Positions 21,151 to 30,000 of a DNA stretch of 64,000 nt are shown here, one piece after another. The position numbers and the translations under genes are program-made. How positions within the stretch are numbered: the stretch's first letter is position 1; every line of letters starts with the position of its first letter. Source of the DNA: Pseudogracilibacillus auburnensis (lineage in GTDB: Bacteria; Bacillota; Bacilli; Bacillales; Amphibacillaceae); NCBI RefSeq assembly GCF_003201975.1, contig NZ_QJJQ01000011.1:62001-126000 (forward strand), in the 5' to 3' direction. The notes below the pieces were generated by a model. That model had not been told where the DNA came from and made no database searches. It saw only the letters and a program-made list of their open reading frames with translations.

Positions 21151-21510
21151 CGTGTTCAAAGAGGATAAAAATGATCGAGGTCAGCTAAGACCGCTGGTAT
21201 CCTGGGATTGGGACTACGCTTACGCTCGCCCCATCGAAGTGCATTTGTGCTAAATGCCGTCCCACCCGAAAACATTGTGCGTCACAGCTCGAGGCGGCGT
21301 AGCATGGAGCAACAGACTTTCACAGGATGTGATGACTTCCGTGTTGCCCACGACACACGGGACGTGCTAGTACTGGCGTTGCGACAAGGCTATTCGATGG
21401 GGCGAGTAATCGCCGCGCCTTTAGCCAGTGAGCAGTAAGAAAGGATGTATCCTTCTTCACTACCAAAGAAATGCGACGTGTCATTTTTACTAGACTTTTT
21501 GAACAGCCTC
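21151..21510. mobile_element. MITE-like repeat, family C, copy 2 (inverted)
   Basis: About 360 bp, opposite in orientation to copy 1. It runs from GTGTTCAAAGAGGATAAAAA to ACTAGACTTTTTGAACAGCC. The interior carries GGCGGCGTAGCATGGAGCAA and GACGTGCTAGTACTGGCGTT, matching copy 1 (reverse complement) and parts of copies 3 and 4. An open frame across it at 21208-21438 is not credible as a gene. Confidence 0.7.
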
Positions 21511-21547
21511 TAATAAAACTCTTGGAGAGAAAGGACGGAATAAAATA

Positions 21548-21736
21548 ATGACAGTACTTGACAGAAGACTAATGCGCGACGAGAAAATTAAGCAACTGAA
21601 AGAAGGTCGCACTGTTTATGCTGAATCTCCCGAATTTATTCGTTTAATAAAACGCGGTATAGAAAAAGAAAGGTTACAAGTAAAATATGAAAAAACAGAT
21701 GGAGGATGCTGGTTTATCCCAAATGAAAAAGAATAA
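21548..21736 (+). CDS. Uncharacterised 62-residue cytoplasmic protein
   Basis: A charged protein beginning MTVLDRRLMRDEKIKQLKEG and containing one C near the end (GGCWFIPNEKE). No membrane segment. GAGAGAAAGGA precedes the ATG. Small proteins of this type occur at this place between ytrI and nrnA in Bacillus (YtzJ in B. subtilis is a possible match, from memory and not verified). It ends just before a bidirectional terminator. Function unknown. Confidence 0.65.
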   Translation: MTVLDRRLMRDEKIKQLKEGRTVYAESPEFIRLIKRGIEKERLQVKYEKTDGGCWFIPNEKE

Positions 21737-21740
21737 TCAT

Positions 21741-21788
21741 AAAAAAGATGTGCTGATCTCACTCCCGTATTAGTTGATATCAGCACAT
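21741..21788. terminator. Bidirectional intrinsic terminator
   Basis: 10-bp stem ATGTGCTGAT / ATCAGCACAT (21748-21757, 21779-21788). Six A bases on the left give a T6 tract for the minus-strand nrnA transcript. It separates convergent genes. Confidence 0.8.
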
Positions 21789-21794
21789 ACTATT

Positions 21795-22739
21795 TTATGA
21801 TACATTTGCACATATATTTTCTAAATCAAGTACAAACTGTTCTGCTTCTGCCCATGTTTTTACGGAAGCTCCTGCTGCAAGCGGATGGCCTCCACCATTA
21901 TATTTCGCTGCTAATGTATTTATAATCGGGCCTTTTGATCGTATGCGAACCCGGATTATATCATCCTCTTCAATAAAGAAAATCCAAGCTTTAATATGTT
22001 CAATATCTCCCAATGCCCCAACTAATTTACCAGTATCTATAGGTTCCACTTCATACTTATTTAATATATCTTTTGTTAACTTCACAGTACTAACCCCTGA
22101 AGGTGACATAGTGAAATTCTCCAAAATATATCCTCGTAATCTGGCAATATTTTGTCCAATGCTATACAGCCCATTATATAATTTAGGCCGATCAAAAGGA
22201 TATTCAATTAATTGTGCTGCATATTGAAATGTTTTATTACTCGTACTTGGAAACAAGAATCGCCCAGTATCCCCTACAATTCCACCGTAAATTAGTCGGG
22301 CAATCTGTTCATCCATTTTAAATGGTTGATTTTTACCATATAAAAACAGTTCATAGATCATTTCTGAAGTCGAACTTGCAGATGTATCTACCCACATAAT
22401 ATCGCCATAAGGATCATTATTTGGATGATGATCAATTTTAATTATTTTATCCGCAAGCTTATAGCGCTCATCACTAATTCGACCTGTATTTGCTGTATCG
22501 CAAATAATGATAAGTGCATCCGAGAAAAGAGTGTCATCGACCTCATCCATCCGTGCTAAAAAATGTAGTGCTGGATCTTCCTCACCAACCGCATACACTT
22601 TTTTTTCTGGAAAAGATAATTGAATCATCTTTTTTAATCCGCATTGTGACCCGAGGGCATCAGCATCTGGTCGAACATGGCGATGAATGATAATTGTTTC
22701 ATATTGTTTAATTGTTTGAATGATGGTTTGTTTTACCAT
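21795..22739 (-). CDS. nrnA: NanoRNase / pAp phosphatase NrnA
   Basis: DHH-DHHA1 phosphoesterase that degrades very short RNAs and dephosphorylates 3',5'-pAp. At 314 residues it matches B. subtilis NrnA (YtqI). Metal-binding motifs: HRHVRPDADALGS near the N-terminus, ICDTANTGR, KIDHHPNNDPYGD (the DHH motif) and the C-terminal GGGHPLAAGASVK for substrate binding. The ATG at 22739 has GGAG 8 bases upstream. It is convergent with the small 62-residue gene and divergent from ytpI. NrnA-type enzymes can also process pGpG, the c-di-GMP breakdown product, which is of interest given the riboswitch in this window (family knowledge; not shown here). Confidence 0.95.
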   Translation of the reverse strand: MVKQTIIQTIKQYETIIIHRHVRPDADALGSQCGLKKMIQLSFPEKKVYAVGEEDPALHFLARMDEVDDTLFSDALIIICDTANTGRISDERYKLADKIIKIDHHPNNDPYGDIMWVDTSASSTSEMIYELFLYGKNQPFKMDEQIARLIYGGIVGDTGRFLFPSTSNKTFQYAAQLIEYPFDRPKLYNGLYSIGQNIARLRGYILENFTMSPSGVSTVKLTKDILNKYEVEPIDTGKLVGALGDIEHIKAWIFFIEEDDIIRVRIRSKGPIINTLAAKYNGGGHPLAAGASVKTWAEAEQFVLDLENICANVS

Positions 22740-22858
22740 TTTCGTTGCTCCAATCTATAAAATAGTAAGCGAATGAATCATTTTTTCTAGATAAATGTGA
22801 TAGAAACAGATACAATGGTTACAGAAAGATAAGCCCATTGAAACAGGAGACGATTTAT

Positions 22859-23155
22859 ATGTTTATTTTTGCAGTGTTCATTATGATTTCAATTGTAATG
22901 TATGTATATTATAAAGTAGCTATATTAAAAACGAAAGATAAACTATCTCAAAAATATTTAAATGCAAAATCAAGGATCTTTTTAGGTAGCTTTTTATTTT
23001 TCTTCGGTATAAATCAATATATCGCTTATCAAACGAGATTTATTTTATTTATTAGTATCGTTTTTCTTCTTCTTGGAGCACTCCAAATAATTGATGGATT
23101 TAAAGAGGCAAAGCATTATCGTAATGAATGGAAAAAATTACATCCAGATGGATAA
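22859..23155 (+). CDS. ytpI: YtpI family membrane protein
   Basis: A 98-residue membrane protein with three predicted helices (about 1-17, 36-55, 60-78) and a charged C-terminus. The ATG at 22859 is preferred because AGGAG lies nine bases before it; an in-frame TTG at 22838 has no such site. Position between nrnA and ytoI and the sequence agree with YtpI. Function unknown. A terminator follows about 48 bp after the stop. Confidence 0.85.
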   Translation: MFIFAVFIMISIVMYVYYKVAILKTKDKLSQKYLNAKSRIFLGSFLFFFGINQYIAYQTRFILFISIVFLLLGALQIIDGFKEAKHYRNEWKKLHPDG

Positions 23156-23202
23156 TTGCTCTTGAATTTGAGCCTCTATCTAATCGGTTGCGTTTTTGAC
23201 CT

Positions 23203-23237
23203 CTCTATTTCTATATAGAAATAGAGCCTTGCATTTT
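23203..23237 (+). terminator. Intrinsic terminator after ytpI
   Basis: Perfect 9-bp stem CTCTATTTC / GAAATAGAG with a TATATA loop, followed by CCTTGCATTTTTT. Confidence 0.8.
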
Positions 23238-23239
23238 TT

Positions 23240-23556
23240 CAAGTGAAATAGCAGGCTCAGTTGATTATTGATTGAAGATGTTTTAAGTTTAAAAAGGGCA
23301 GAGGAGCTTCACCCCAGAAAAGAATACGATACAATGTTACCTTTCTGGGTGCAAGCCCATCTTGGAGAGAGCAATTTATCTACCATTACATCGGCACACG
23401 TTCTATGCTTAGAAAACTTGACTTACCTTCAAGTTTTATGGCGAGAACGAATCGTTGCATTCATGAAGAAATTTAGACTTGCCTGTAAAAAAGAACAAGT
23501 TTTCATTGTCTTTTTTCACTGTCCCCACTCTAGTTTGCCTTTTGTATTCCCTCTCA
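23240..23556. other. Intergenic stretch of unknown content
   Basis: About 320 bp between the ytpI terminator and the ytoI stop. A frame of about 115 codons on the plus strand (23268-23615) starts at TTG without a ribosome binding site and runs into ytoI, so it is not called. No similarity to the other intergenic repeats was noticed. Confidence 0.4.
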
Positions 23557-24864
23557 TTAGCGATCCATTAATTGGGCCATCAACATTCCTTTACAGACAA
23601 GTTTTCGCCCATTAAAAATTTCAATATTAATTTTTGCATACAGTCGCCCAGCATCAAGTAATTCTGGTTTAATAATTAAATGACTATCCATTTGAACTGG
23701 CTCAATAAAATAGATGTTTAAACTCTCTACGACCATATTTCCTTTTTTCAAATGGAGTAAGAGTCTTGCGCTCGCTTCCGTAACGAGCGTTGTTAGCACC
23801 CCATTTGAAAGGGTTCCTAATTGGTTAGTCATTTGTGGTGTTACATCGGTTTCAAATACAGTCGGTTCTCCATCGATCGCTTCAAGGCCACGAGAAATAA
23901 CATCGTGTATCGTTTCTCCTACTTGTGGCTGACGTTGCATTTCATTTAACGCTTTTAGCACATCTTGACGGGAAACGAGACCTTCTAGCTCATGAGATGG
24001 GTCTACAACTGGAACTACTTCGATTCCTTCCCAAACCATTAAATGTGCGACATAAGCGAGTGATGTTTTAGCCTGTACCGCAAATGGATTTTTCGTCATT
24101 ACTTTTTCTATTAACGTTTCCCCAGGAATACCAACGACGTCTTTTGAAGTAACCATTCCACTTACTTTGCTTGCATCATCAATAACTGGAAAACGAGTAT
24201 GGGATGTAAGTTCATTTAATTTATACCAATCTTCCACCGTGTCCGAATTGTATAAATGATGCACCTCATCATACGGAGTATAAATATCACTGACAAAAAC
24301 GATTTCTTTTTTAATCATTTGGTCATAAATTGCTCGGTTAATCATTTCAGCAACCGTAAACGTGTCATAACTTGTCGACATGATCGGTAAATTTTTATCG
24401 TCTGCTAATTTTTTAATATGCTCGTTCGTATCAAAGCCACCCGTAATTAACACAGCAGCTCCTGCCTTAATAGCTAGTTCATGCGCCTTCACTCTATTCC
24501 CAACAATAAGTAAAGAGTCTGCATCTGTATAACGCATCATAGCTTCAAGTTGCATTGCACCAATGACAAATTTATTTAACGTTTTATGCAGACCCCCACG
24601 ACCACCTAACACTTGTCCATCAACAACATTAATTACTTCTGCAAATGTTAAACGTTTAAAATGTTCTTTTTCTTTCCGTTCAATCCTTATCGTTCCGACT
24701 CGTTCAATTGTACTAACTAATCCTTGATTTTCAGCCTCTTTAATTGCACGATAAGCGGTTCCGTCACTAACACTTAGTTCTTTAGCGATTTGTCTTACTG
24801 ATATTTTATGTCCAACGTCTAATGACATGATATGGCGAATGATTTGTTCATGTTTTGTTGCCAT
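23557..24864 (-). CDS. ytoI: CBS-HotDog transcription factor-like protein YtoI
   Basis: A 435-residue cytoplasmic protein with four parts: a winged HTH (about 1-62, VRQIAKELSVSDGTAYRAIKEAENQG), a DRTGG domain (about 75-185), two CBS domains (about 195-312, with FPVIDDASKVSGMVTSKDV and VVPVVDPSHELEGLVSRQDV) and a C-terminal hotdog thioesterase-like fold (about 320-435). The layout suggests a ligand-sensing regulator: CBS for adenosyl ligands and hotdog for an acyl-CoA. The ligand and targets are unknown. The ATG at 24864 follows GGTGAAAT. It is transcribed toward ytpI. Confidence 0.92.
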   Translation of the reverse strand: MATKHEQIIRHIMSLDVGHKISVRQIAKELSVSDGTAYRAIKEAENQGLVSTIERVGTIRIERKEKEHFKRLTFAEVINVVDGQVLGGRGGLHKTLNKFVIGAMQLEAMMRYTDADSLLIVGNRVKAHELAIKAGAAVLITGGFDTNEHIKKLADDKNLPIMSTSYDTFTVAEMINRAIYDQMIKKEIVFVSDIYTPYDEVHHLYNSDTVEDWYKLNELTSHTRFPVIDDASKVSGMVTSKDVVGIPGETLIEKVMTKNPFAVQAKTSLAYVAHLMVWEGIEVVPVVDPSHELEGLVSRQDVLKALNEMQRQPQVGETIHDVISRGLEAIDGEPTVFETDVTPQMTNQLGTLSNGVLTTLVTEASARLLLHLKKGNMVVESLNIYFIEPVQMDSHLIIKPELLDAGRLYAKINIEIFNGRKLVCKGMLMAQLMDR

Positions 24865-24986
24865 TTATTTCACCTAGCTTTCAACTGTACTAGTCTGTAA
24901 TATAAATTATATTATACAGTTGTTCCACTAGAAGCTCAATATTAATCATACAATTTGACTATAACCGTATTTAGTGCCATTTTCCT

Positions 24987-25214
24987 TCATACATTTCGTG
25001 CACGTTGTTTCATTTCTTCACTCTGTTCCATGACAGGTGGACTGGAAATTTGTAACAATGTTGCAAAATTCCCACCAATAACGAGTAGTAAAAACCCTAG
25101 CCATGCTCCCCAAAAAAGTTTTTCGATTGGTGCGGACGCCTCAGGAATATATGGCCAAGCGAAATATAATAAAAAACCAGCAAGTAATAATCGTAAAATA
25201 GTGTAATGGCGCAA
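24987..25214 (-). CDS. Small two-helix membrane protein at the end of the pilus operon
   Basis: A 75-residue protein, not recognised. It has two hydrophobic segments (about residues 5-20 and 33-52) and a short charged tail ending EEMKQRARNV. The start is TTG, supported by a strong AGGAGG seven bases upstream. It lies 72 bp after the large PilX-like gene on the same strand, so it could be the last gene of the pilus operon or a separate gene. No prepilin-type motif is present. Confidence 0.6.
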   Translation of the reverse strand: MRHYTILRLLLAGFLLYFAWPYIPEASAPIEKLFWGAWLGFLLLVIGGNFATLLQISSPPVMEQSEEMKQRARNV

Positions 25215-25286
25215 AATAAGCCCTCCTATTAGATTGTTTATTAATAATGTATGTGATTTAATTCAGAAGAGAACCAAGTCCATCAG

Positions 25287-26819
25287 TTAATTTGACACTT
25301 CACGGGTTGGAGAACTTATAATAGTTGGACTTGCCCCTGTTTCAACTTTTATATTTTCACCGTTTGATTCTTCATTACTATGTTCAGAATTTATTTTTAA
25401 AGCAGCTGGAGATATTGGACCATTAAGTATAAAAGGTTCACCAAAAGTAACCTTTGCACCACCTTCGTTATAAAAGTTTTTACATATGATCATTCCTTCT
25501 ATTTCACCTCCTGCCATCATTTTTACATTAGCCATTGGTGCTAGGATTACTTGGCCTTTCACTTTGGATCCGCCGCTTAGAACAAATTCCTCTCCACCTG
25601 TAAAAATATTGCCAAAGATTCCCCCACTAGCAGTTAGATGAAGATTAGCTGTTTCAGCAAATAAGGATCCATATATTTTTTGATTACCCGATAGCGTTAT
25701 TAGGTCAGTACCACTATAAAATATATTGACTCTACTTATATCACCATTGTTATTAATCATGCTACCAGAGCCCATGGTAATTCTATCTGTAACATAAATA
25801 GTTAAATTCCCTTTCCCTTTTAGTTCAATATGTCCATTTGTTAGATCCAAATGTTTTACTTTCATTTCTTTACTAGTTGTCCCTACATCAATAAAAAGCT
25901 TATTATTTTGATTTATTTCAATACTATTAAACTCCAAATCATCATTCATTACTAATGTATAATTATTCGTCATCCAATTTGTAATGAATAAATTATTATC
26001 CTTTATTAAATCGGTACTATTGTGTTTACTTTGTTCAAATAGTTGATCCGGTAGTTTTGTAAAATTGGTTGGTATTACTGGGAAAGTAGGGAGTTGCGGA
26101 ATTGAATAATTTTCTTCAATCGCCTTTATTTCTGGTCTAATATTATGAACGTTATTAATTACAATATTTTTCCTTCCCTTGGGAACATATATTACTCCAT
26201 TATGTGTTGGTCCTCCTCTTAGAAAATGAACACTTCCTTGTTTCACATTAATTGAACCAATATCACCTTCAATATGCCCATTGGACATCGTGAAATTTCC
26301 ACTCGTAAATACTGCAAATGGTGGTAATTTTTGTATTTCAGTATCTCCTTCAATCAATTCATCTTTATTTTCCCAATCTATTGTAACTTCTTTTACAACT
26401 GTTCTAGATTCATTTTCCAAATATCCCGTTGATTTAATCATATATTCATTATTTTTCTCTTCAACTAATTCTACCGTAATTTCGGCACGAGTAGATTCAT
26501 CTCCTACTTGAAATTCTTTATATATTTCATTGGAATTCAATAAAATGCTTTCTACTTTAGTATAAAAATCTTCTTCTGTTATTACATCAGCTTGTTTATA
26601 AACACGCTTTACTGCTTGTTCAATTTCGTTCATTTTATAATTTAATCCCCCTTCAGCAATATAAAATACAGATTGATTATCTCGTTCTGCCTTTGAGGTG
26701 TTAATTGAAGTAATTGATAACATAACAAGGCTTATCCCTAATATGGTTACGATAGTAAAAATAGCTAATACGCCAATCAATGTATAACCAGCTTCATTAT
26801 GATTCTGATTGTCCATCAT
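25287..26819 (-). CDS. Large PilX-like minor pilin with beta-helix-type body
   Basis: A 510-residue protein with a prepilin-type N-terminus (GYTLIGVLAIFTIVTILGISLVM after G11). The glutamate normally found at mature position 5 is replaced by glycine, as in PilX/GspK-type minor pilins thought to sit at the pilus tip. Residues about 160-450 are rich in short Gly-containing repeats (GHIEGDIGSINVKQG, ASGGIFGNIFTGGEEFVLSGGSKVKGQV), resembling polymer-forming or beta-solenoid proteins. It begins with a TAATG overlap with the preceding minor pilin. The likely role is a tip subunit or adhesin, an inference from size and position. The C-terminal 40 residues are polar and of low complexity. Confidence 0.75.
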   Translation of the reverse strand: MMDNQNHNEAGYTLIGVLAIFTIVTILGISLVMLSITSINTSKAERDNQSVFYIAEGGLNYKMNEIEQAVKRVYKQADVITEEDFYTKVESILLNSNEIYKEFQVGDESTRAEITVELVEEKNNEYMIKSTGYLENESRTVVKEVTIDWENKDELIEGDTEIQKLPPFAVFTSGNFTMSNGHIEGDIGSINVKQGSVHFLRGGPTHNGVIYVPKGRKNIVINNVHNIRPEIKAIEENYSIPQLPTFPVIPTNFTKLPDQLFEQSKHNSTDLIKDNNLFITNWMTNNYTLVMNDDLEFNSIEINQNNKLFIDVGTTSKEMKVKHLDLTNGHIELKGKGNLTIYVTDRITMGSGSMINNNGDISRVNIFYSGTDLITLSGNQKIYGSLFAETANLHLTASGGIFGNIFTGGEEFVLSGGSKVKGQVILAPMANVKMMAGGEIEGMIICKNFYNEGGAKVTFGEPFILNGPISPAALKINSEHSNEESNGENIKVETGASPTIISSPTREVSN

Positions 26820-27256
26820 TACCTTTCCACCTCCCGCATCACAATTTCGGTTTTAATTTTTTTTCCCGATTCACTTTCAATCTCTAAATATATTTTATGA
26901 CCGTCTTTCACTACTTCAAATGTAATTATTTCAAATATATAATTAGCCTCATTTTTCTTTAACACATTATTTTCTAAAGCATATGTCGTTACATCTCCAT
27001 TGTTCTTTTGAATCGTAATAGAATTTTCATGATCTCCTACTACTATTACATCTGCTGAACGAATGTCTTTTGTAATTACTTTTACCGCAATTGTAATATC
27101 TGTTAAATATTTAGTATCTTTTGATTGGTTACTATATTGATTTTGAATGAGAATATGAATGCTAATAATAAAAGTAACGAATAAAGAAGCAATGGCAAGG
27201 GTTGCTAGTAGTTCTGCTAGGGACAATCCAACTTCATTACGGAGAAACTTCATCAT
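26819..27256 (-). CDS. Minor pilin, PilW/GspJ-like
   Basis: A 145-residue prepilin-type protein. Short leader ending in G10, then LSLAELLATLAIASLFVTFI with Glu at mature position 5, cleavable by PilD. The remaining roughly 100 residues form a beta-rich domain (AVKVITKDIRSADVIVVG, typical of PilW/GspJ minor pilins). The start overlaps the previous gene by 20 bp, and its stop overlaps the next start as TAATG. Expected to join the initiation complex at the pilus tip with the PilV- and PilX-like proteins. Confidence 0.78.
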   Translation of the reverse strand: MMKFLRNEVGLSLAELLATLAIASLFVTFIISIHILIQNQYSNQSKDTKYLTDITIAVKVITKDIRSADVIVVGDHENSITIQKNNGDVTTYALENNVLKKNEANYIFEIITFEVVKDGHKIYLEIESESGKKIKTEIVMREVER

Positions 27257-27701
27257 CAGTCCTCCACTTTAATAAGTTTTCCATTTGTGCTTTTGGTTCA
27301 GTAGATTCATTCGAATCATAAACTTTAATGATAATTCTTGTCATTTGGTCACCTTTATCTGTCCAGCTAACCTCAATCTTATATGCTGTTCCTTCTTCAC
27401 TCCTACTGAAAACTTCCCAATTATCCATCGATGGCCTATGATCATAATTTTCCTCTATAAACCACTCTGGTCGCTTACTTACCTCTAACTCTCTACTTAA
27501 ATCGTACATTCTTTCCATTTCCCTTTGTGCAAGATATGTCGCATCAATAATTTCTTCAGATTTTTGATTTGTCTTTATCGTTTGAATAAAAACCATTAAA
27601 AAAGAAATCAAAACAATCGATAAAATAACAATAGAGGCTAGAACCTCAACTAATGTTAAGCCTTGCTCATTTATGAATAAAGATTTCTTTACTTCTCTCA
27701 T
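27237..27701 (-). CDS. Minor pilin, PilV/GspI-like
   Basis: A 154-residue prepilin-type protein with leader MREVKKSLFINEQG and mature start LTLVEVLASIVILSIVLISF. Glu at mature position 5 is present. The segment AQREMERMYDLSRELE fits the GspI/PilV family. AAGGGG lies 8 bases before the ATG. It lies 15 bp after pilO and overlaps the next minor pilin gene. Inferred role: priming of pilus assembly. Confidence 0.78.
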   Translation of the reverse strand: MREVKKSLFINEQGLTLVEVLASIVILSIVLISFLMVFIQTIKTNQKSEEIIDATYLAQREMERMYDLSRELEVSKRPEWFIEENYDHRPSMDNWEVFSRSEEGTAYKIEVSWTDKGDQMTRIIIKVYDSNESTEPKAQMENLLKWRTDDEVSP

Positions 27702-27715
27702 GGGTGTGTACCCCT

Positions 27716-28399
27716 TTATTCCGTATAATAAAATGTCGTCAATTCAACTTCAAACAAGATCATTTCTTCCAGTTCATCTAGAAAATATGCCTCAAATTCT
27801 GCTGGCTTGAAAAACTCTAATTTGCTTACAATCGAGATACGTTCCTGTTTTTCGATCGCCTTAATTAGGTGAATTAATTCCTCGAAGTCAGGGGATGCCG
27901 CCGTAACTTTCACCGTCATTATTTGTAGATTTTCAGGCATTTCTTTTAATATTGTAGGATCAATCGTAATCCGCTCTTTTTGTTCTTCAATTCCTTCCAG
28001 TAAATTGGATTCTAGTTCCGTAATTTGATCTTCCATATCTTCCACTTCTTCGTTTATATTGCTATCATATATAAATTCAATTTTATCGATTTTACTATTT
28101 GTTCTTACTTCTAGTTGCTGTAACCCTAATATATACTCGTCCAATTCTCGTTCAAGTGGGATCTTTTTTTCCGAGATCAATTGTTCAACTTCCGTTTCTA
28201 TTATTTCATCCTCCTTGTTTTTAATCGTTTGCTTTAATTGTTGGATCTCCTTTTCAATCGATTGAACTGCTTCTTCTTTCGTAGTTAAATCTACTAAAAG
28301 GGGACGTAAGAAAATAAAATATAAAACGATAGCGAAGATGAATAATAATCCTGCTAGTATAAATAAAGGGCGTTTATTTATTTGTAAATATTCATTCAT
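27716..28399 (-). CDS. pilO: PilO-like pilus alignment protein
   Basis: A bitopic membrane protein of 227 residues: a short cytoplasmic start, one membrane helix (about 11-30), a coiled coil (about 38-75, EEAVQSIEKEIQQLKQTIKNKEDEIIE) and a C-terminal ferredoxin-like fold (about 145-225). This is the PilO/GspM architecture. It overlaps pilN by eight bases and lies before the minor pilins. PilN and PilO form a heterodimer in the membrane that links PilM to the pilus base. Sequence divergence is high, so the call rests largely on architecture and on gene order. Confidence 0.78.
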   Translation of the reverse strand: MNEYLQINKRPLFILAGLLFIFAIVLYFIFLRPLLVDLTTKEEAVQSIEKEIQQLKQTIKNKEDEIIETEVEQLISEKKIPLERELDEYILGLQQLEVRTNSKIDKIEFIYDSNINEEVEDMEDQITELESNLLEGIEEQKERITIDPTILKEMPENLQIMTVKVTAASPDFEELIHLIKAIEKQERISIVSKLEFFKPAEFEAYFLDELEEMILFEVELTTFYYTE

Positions 28400-28994
28400 C
28401 CCCGTCGGTCTCCTCTTGTAACGTATGTTTATTAATAGTTAATGTAAACTCTGTTTGATAGCGTGGGATAGTATCGAATAAGACTTCATCTTCAGTTGAC
28501 TCTTCATTCGTTAACATAAATGCTTCAATTTCATCCACTTTTGTATCACGAATATATTCAGATACTGTTAAAGCAGTTGTATAAGATGCTACAGAATCAA
28601 GTACTTCAAAATGAGCGATTACTTCCGCAATTTGATTTTCATATGTATATTCTCGTAAAAAACTTTTATCAGGTAGTATATCATTTAAATGAACAATAAA
28701 AGTAGATGTTGGAATAACGTGGTTTTCCGCAAAAAGAACTGCCTGCCCTAAGCTTTCGTCACGATCATTTATTTGATTCACTTCAAGTTGTAATGTTTCC
28801 ACTTCTTCATTCAATTGTGCATATATTTTATCTACCTTTTTGACACTACTTTTTGTCTTAACGTATGAAACTCCTATAAAAATATAAGCAATTAAAGTGA
28901 TACTAATGAAAATAATAAAGATAGGAAAAAGATAAGAAGTTTGACGTTCATATTGGGGTAATAAATTTATATCTGGTAATCGCTCGGGCACCAT
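28392..28994 (-). CDS. pilN: PilN-like pilus assembly protein
   Basis: A 200-residue bitopic membrane protein. The N-terminus carries DINLLPQY, the INLLP signature of PilN that docks into PilM. A membrane helix spans about 22-43, followed by a coiled coil (about 52-80) and an alpha/beta periplasmic-type domain, here outside the membrane. The ATG overlaps the pilM stop as TAATG, and the 3' end overlaps pilO by 8 bp. This coupling fits a PilMNO complex made in fixed ratio. Confidence 0.85.
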   Translation of the reverse strand: MVPERLPDINLLPQYERQTSYLFPIFIIFISITLIAYIFIGVSYVKTKSSVKKVDKIYAQLNEEVETLQLEVNQINDRDESLGQAVLFAENHVIPTSTFIVHLNDILPDKSFLREYTYENQIAEVIAHFEVLDSVASYTTALTVSEYIRDTKVDEIEAFMLTNEESTEDEVLFDTIPRYQTEFTLTINKHTLQEETDGDE

Positions 28995-29968
28995 TATTTT
29001 CCTCCCTTCAAAGCTAGTCCCAATGCAGGGATAAACTCTCTACTTACTTCTTGATCATGTAAGTTTTTCACAGTTAACGGGGTTACAGGTAATTCATATC
29101 GTTCTTTTAACTTCGTTTTTACATGATCTAGCTCAGGAATGTCCCCCAATAAAATAATATCTGTGACTGCCTTTTCCCCACGGTGAATCGAAAATCGATA
29201 AAAATTCATCAACCGATCGATTTCATTTAATTGGTCTTCCATTTCACCATTAAGAAAAGTTTCATCCCCAGTAAATTTCCACCGAACCGATTGTACATCA
29301 TCTAGGTGCCAATCATTTGGTGACACATTTAGTCGTTGAAAACGTAAAAATTCGACTTTATGTTGATGAAAAATACTAATATTTGCAGATGTTAAATTTA
29401 ATTCTAAAAATAAATATACTTTTTCAGATTGAAAACGTTCTTGCTCCCATAAAAAATAACGATATACGCCCAATGCTTGAACATCAACAGCAATTGGTTT
29501 TAATTTTATATCATCAAAAATTTCAATATACTTGATGATTTCCTCTTCAGGTGCTGCTAAAATGGTTACCTTTTGCTCATTTTTATCCGGTAATTCGTAT
29601 AGATCAAAAACAGGATTAGTAAAAGGAAAATGAATCGACTGACCAATTTCCATCGTAATATATTGTTTCCATTCATTTTTTAGTACGTGGTCGGGAATAG
29701 TTATTTCACGCATAATGATTAGTTCATGTGGCACATAAAAACGAACTTGACGGTTTTTCATGCTATACTCCCGAACGAGTTCTTTCATGAATTCGTAAAA
29801 TGTTACTTCATCAACAACCTTTCCGTTTACAATTGTATCTGGAGGTAATACTTTTTCAGCGAGGTATTTCATGGAGGCTAAATCTTTCCCATTGTTTTCA
29901 ACCATTCGTATGACATAATCTTCTATTACTATATTTATGACACGTTTTGATTTACCGAATGTAAACAT
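28994..29968 (-). CDS. pilM: PilM-like actin-fold pilus assembly protein
   Basis: A cytoplasmic ATPase-fold protein of about 324 residues that in other bacteria binds the N-terminus of PilN and connects the motor to the inner-membrane platform. Visible features: VINIVIEDYVIRMVE (phosphate-1-like strand), FYVPHELIIMREITIPD, VTILAAPEEEIIKYIEIF and IAVDVQALGVYRYF. The ATG at 29968 is taken as the start; an in-frame GTG three codons upstream is possible and neither has a strong ribosome binding site. It lies downstream of the major pilin gene and its terminator, so its level should be lower than that of the pilin. Confidence 0.85.
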   Translation of the reverse strand: MFTFGKSKRVINIVIEDYVIRMVENNGKDLASMKYLAEKVLPPDTIVNGKVVDEVTFYEFMKELVREYSMKNRQVRFYVPHELIIMREITIPDHVLKNEWKQYITMEIGQSIHFPFTNPVFDLYELPDKNEQKVTILAAPEEEIIKYIEIFDDIKLKPIAVDVQALGVYRYFLWEQERFQSEKVYLFLELNLTSANISIFHQHKVEFLRFQRLNVSPNDWHLDDVQSVRWKFTGDETFLNGEMEDQLNEIDRLMNFYRFSIHRGEKAVTDIILLGDIPELDHVKTKLKERYELPVTPLTVKNLHDQEVSREFIPALGLALKGGK

Positions 29969-30000
29969 CGTATTCACTCATTTCTATTAGACTCTTTTAG

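Noticed and set aside
21208-21438. 76-codon frame upstream of the 62-residue gene
   Set aside because: It lies wholly within the family C repeat and has no ribosome binding site.
23268-23615. 115-codon frame between ytpI and ytoI
   Set aside because: It starts at TTG without a ribosome binding site and overlaps the ytoI 3' end; no recognisable domain.
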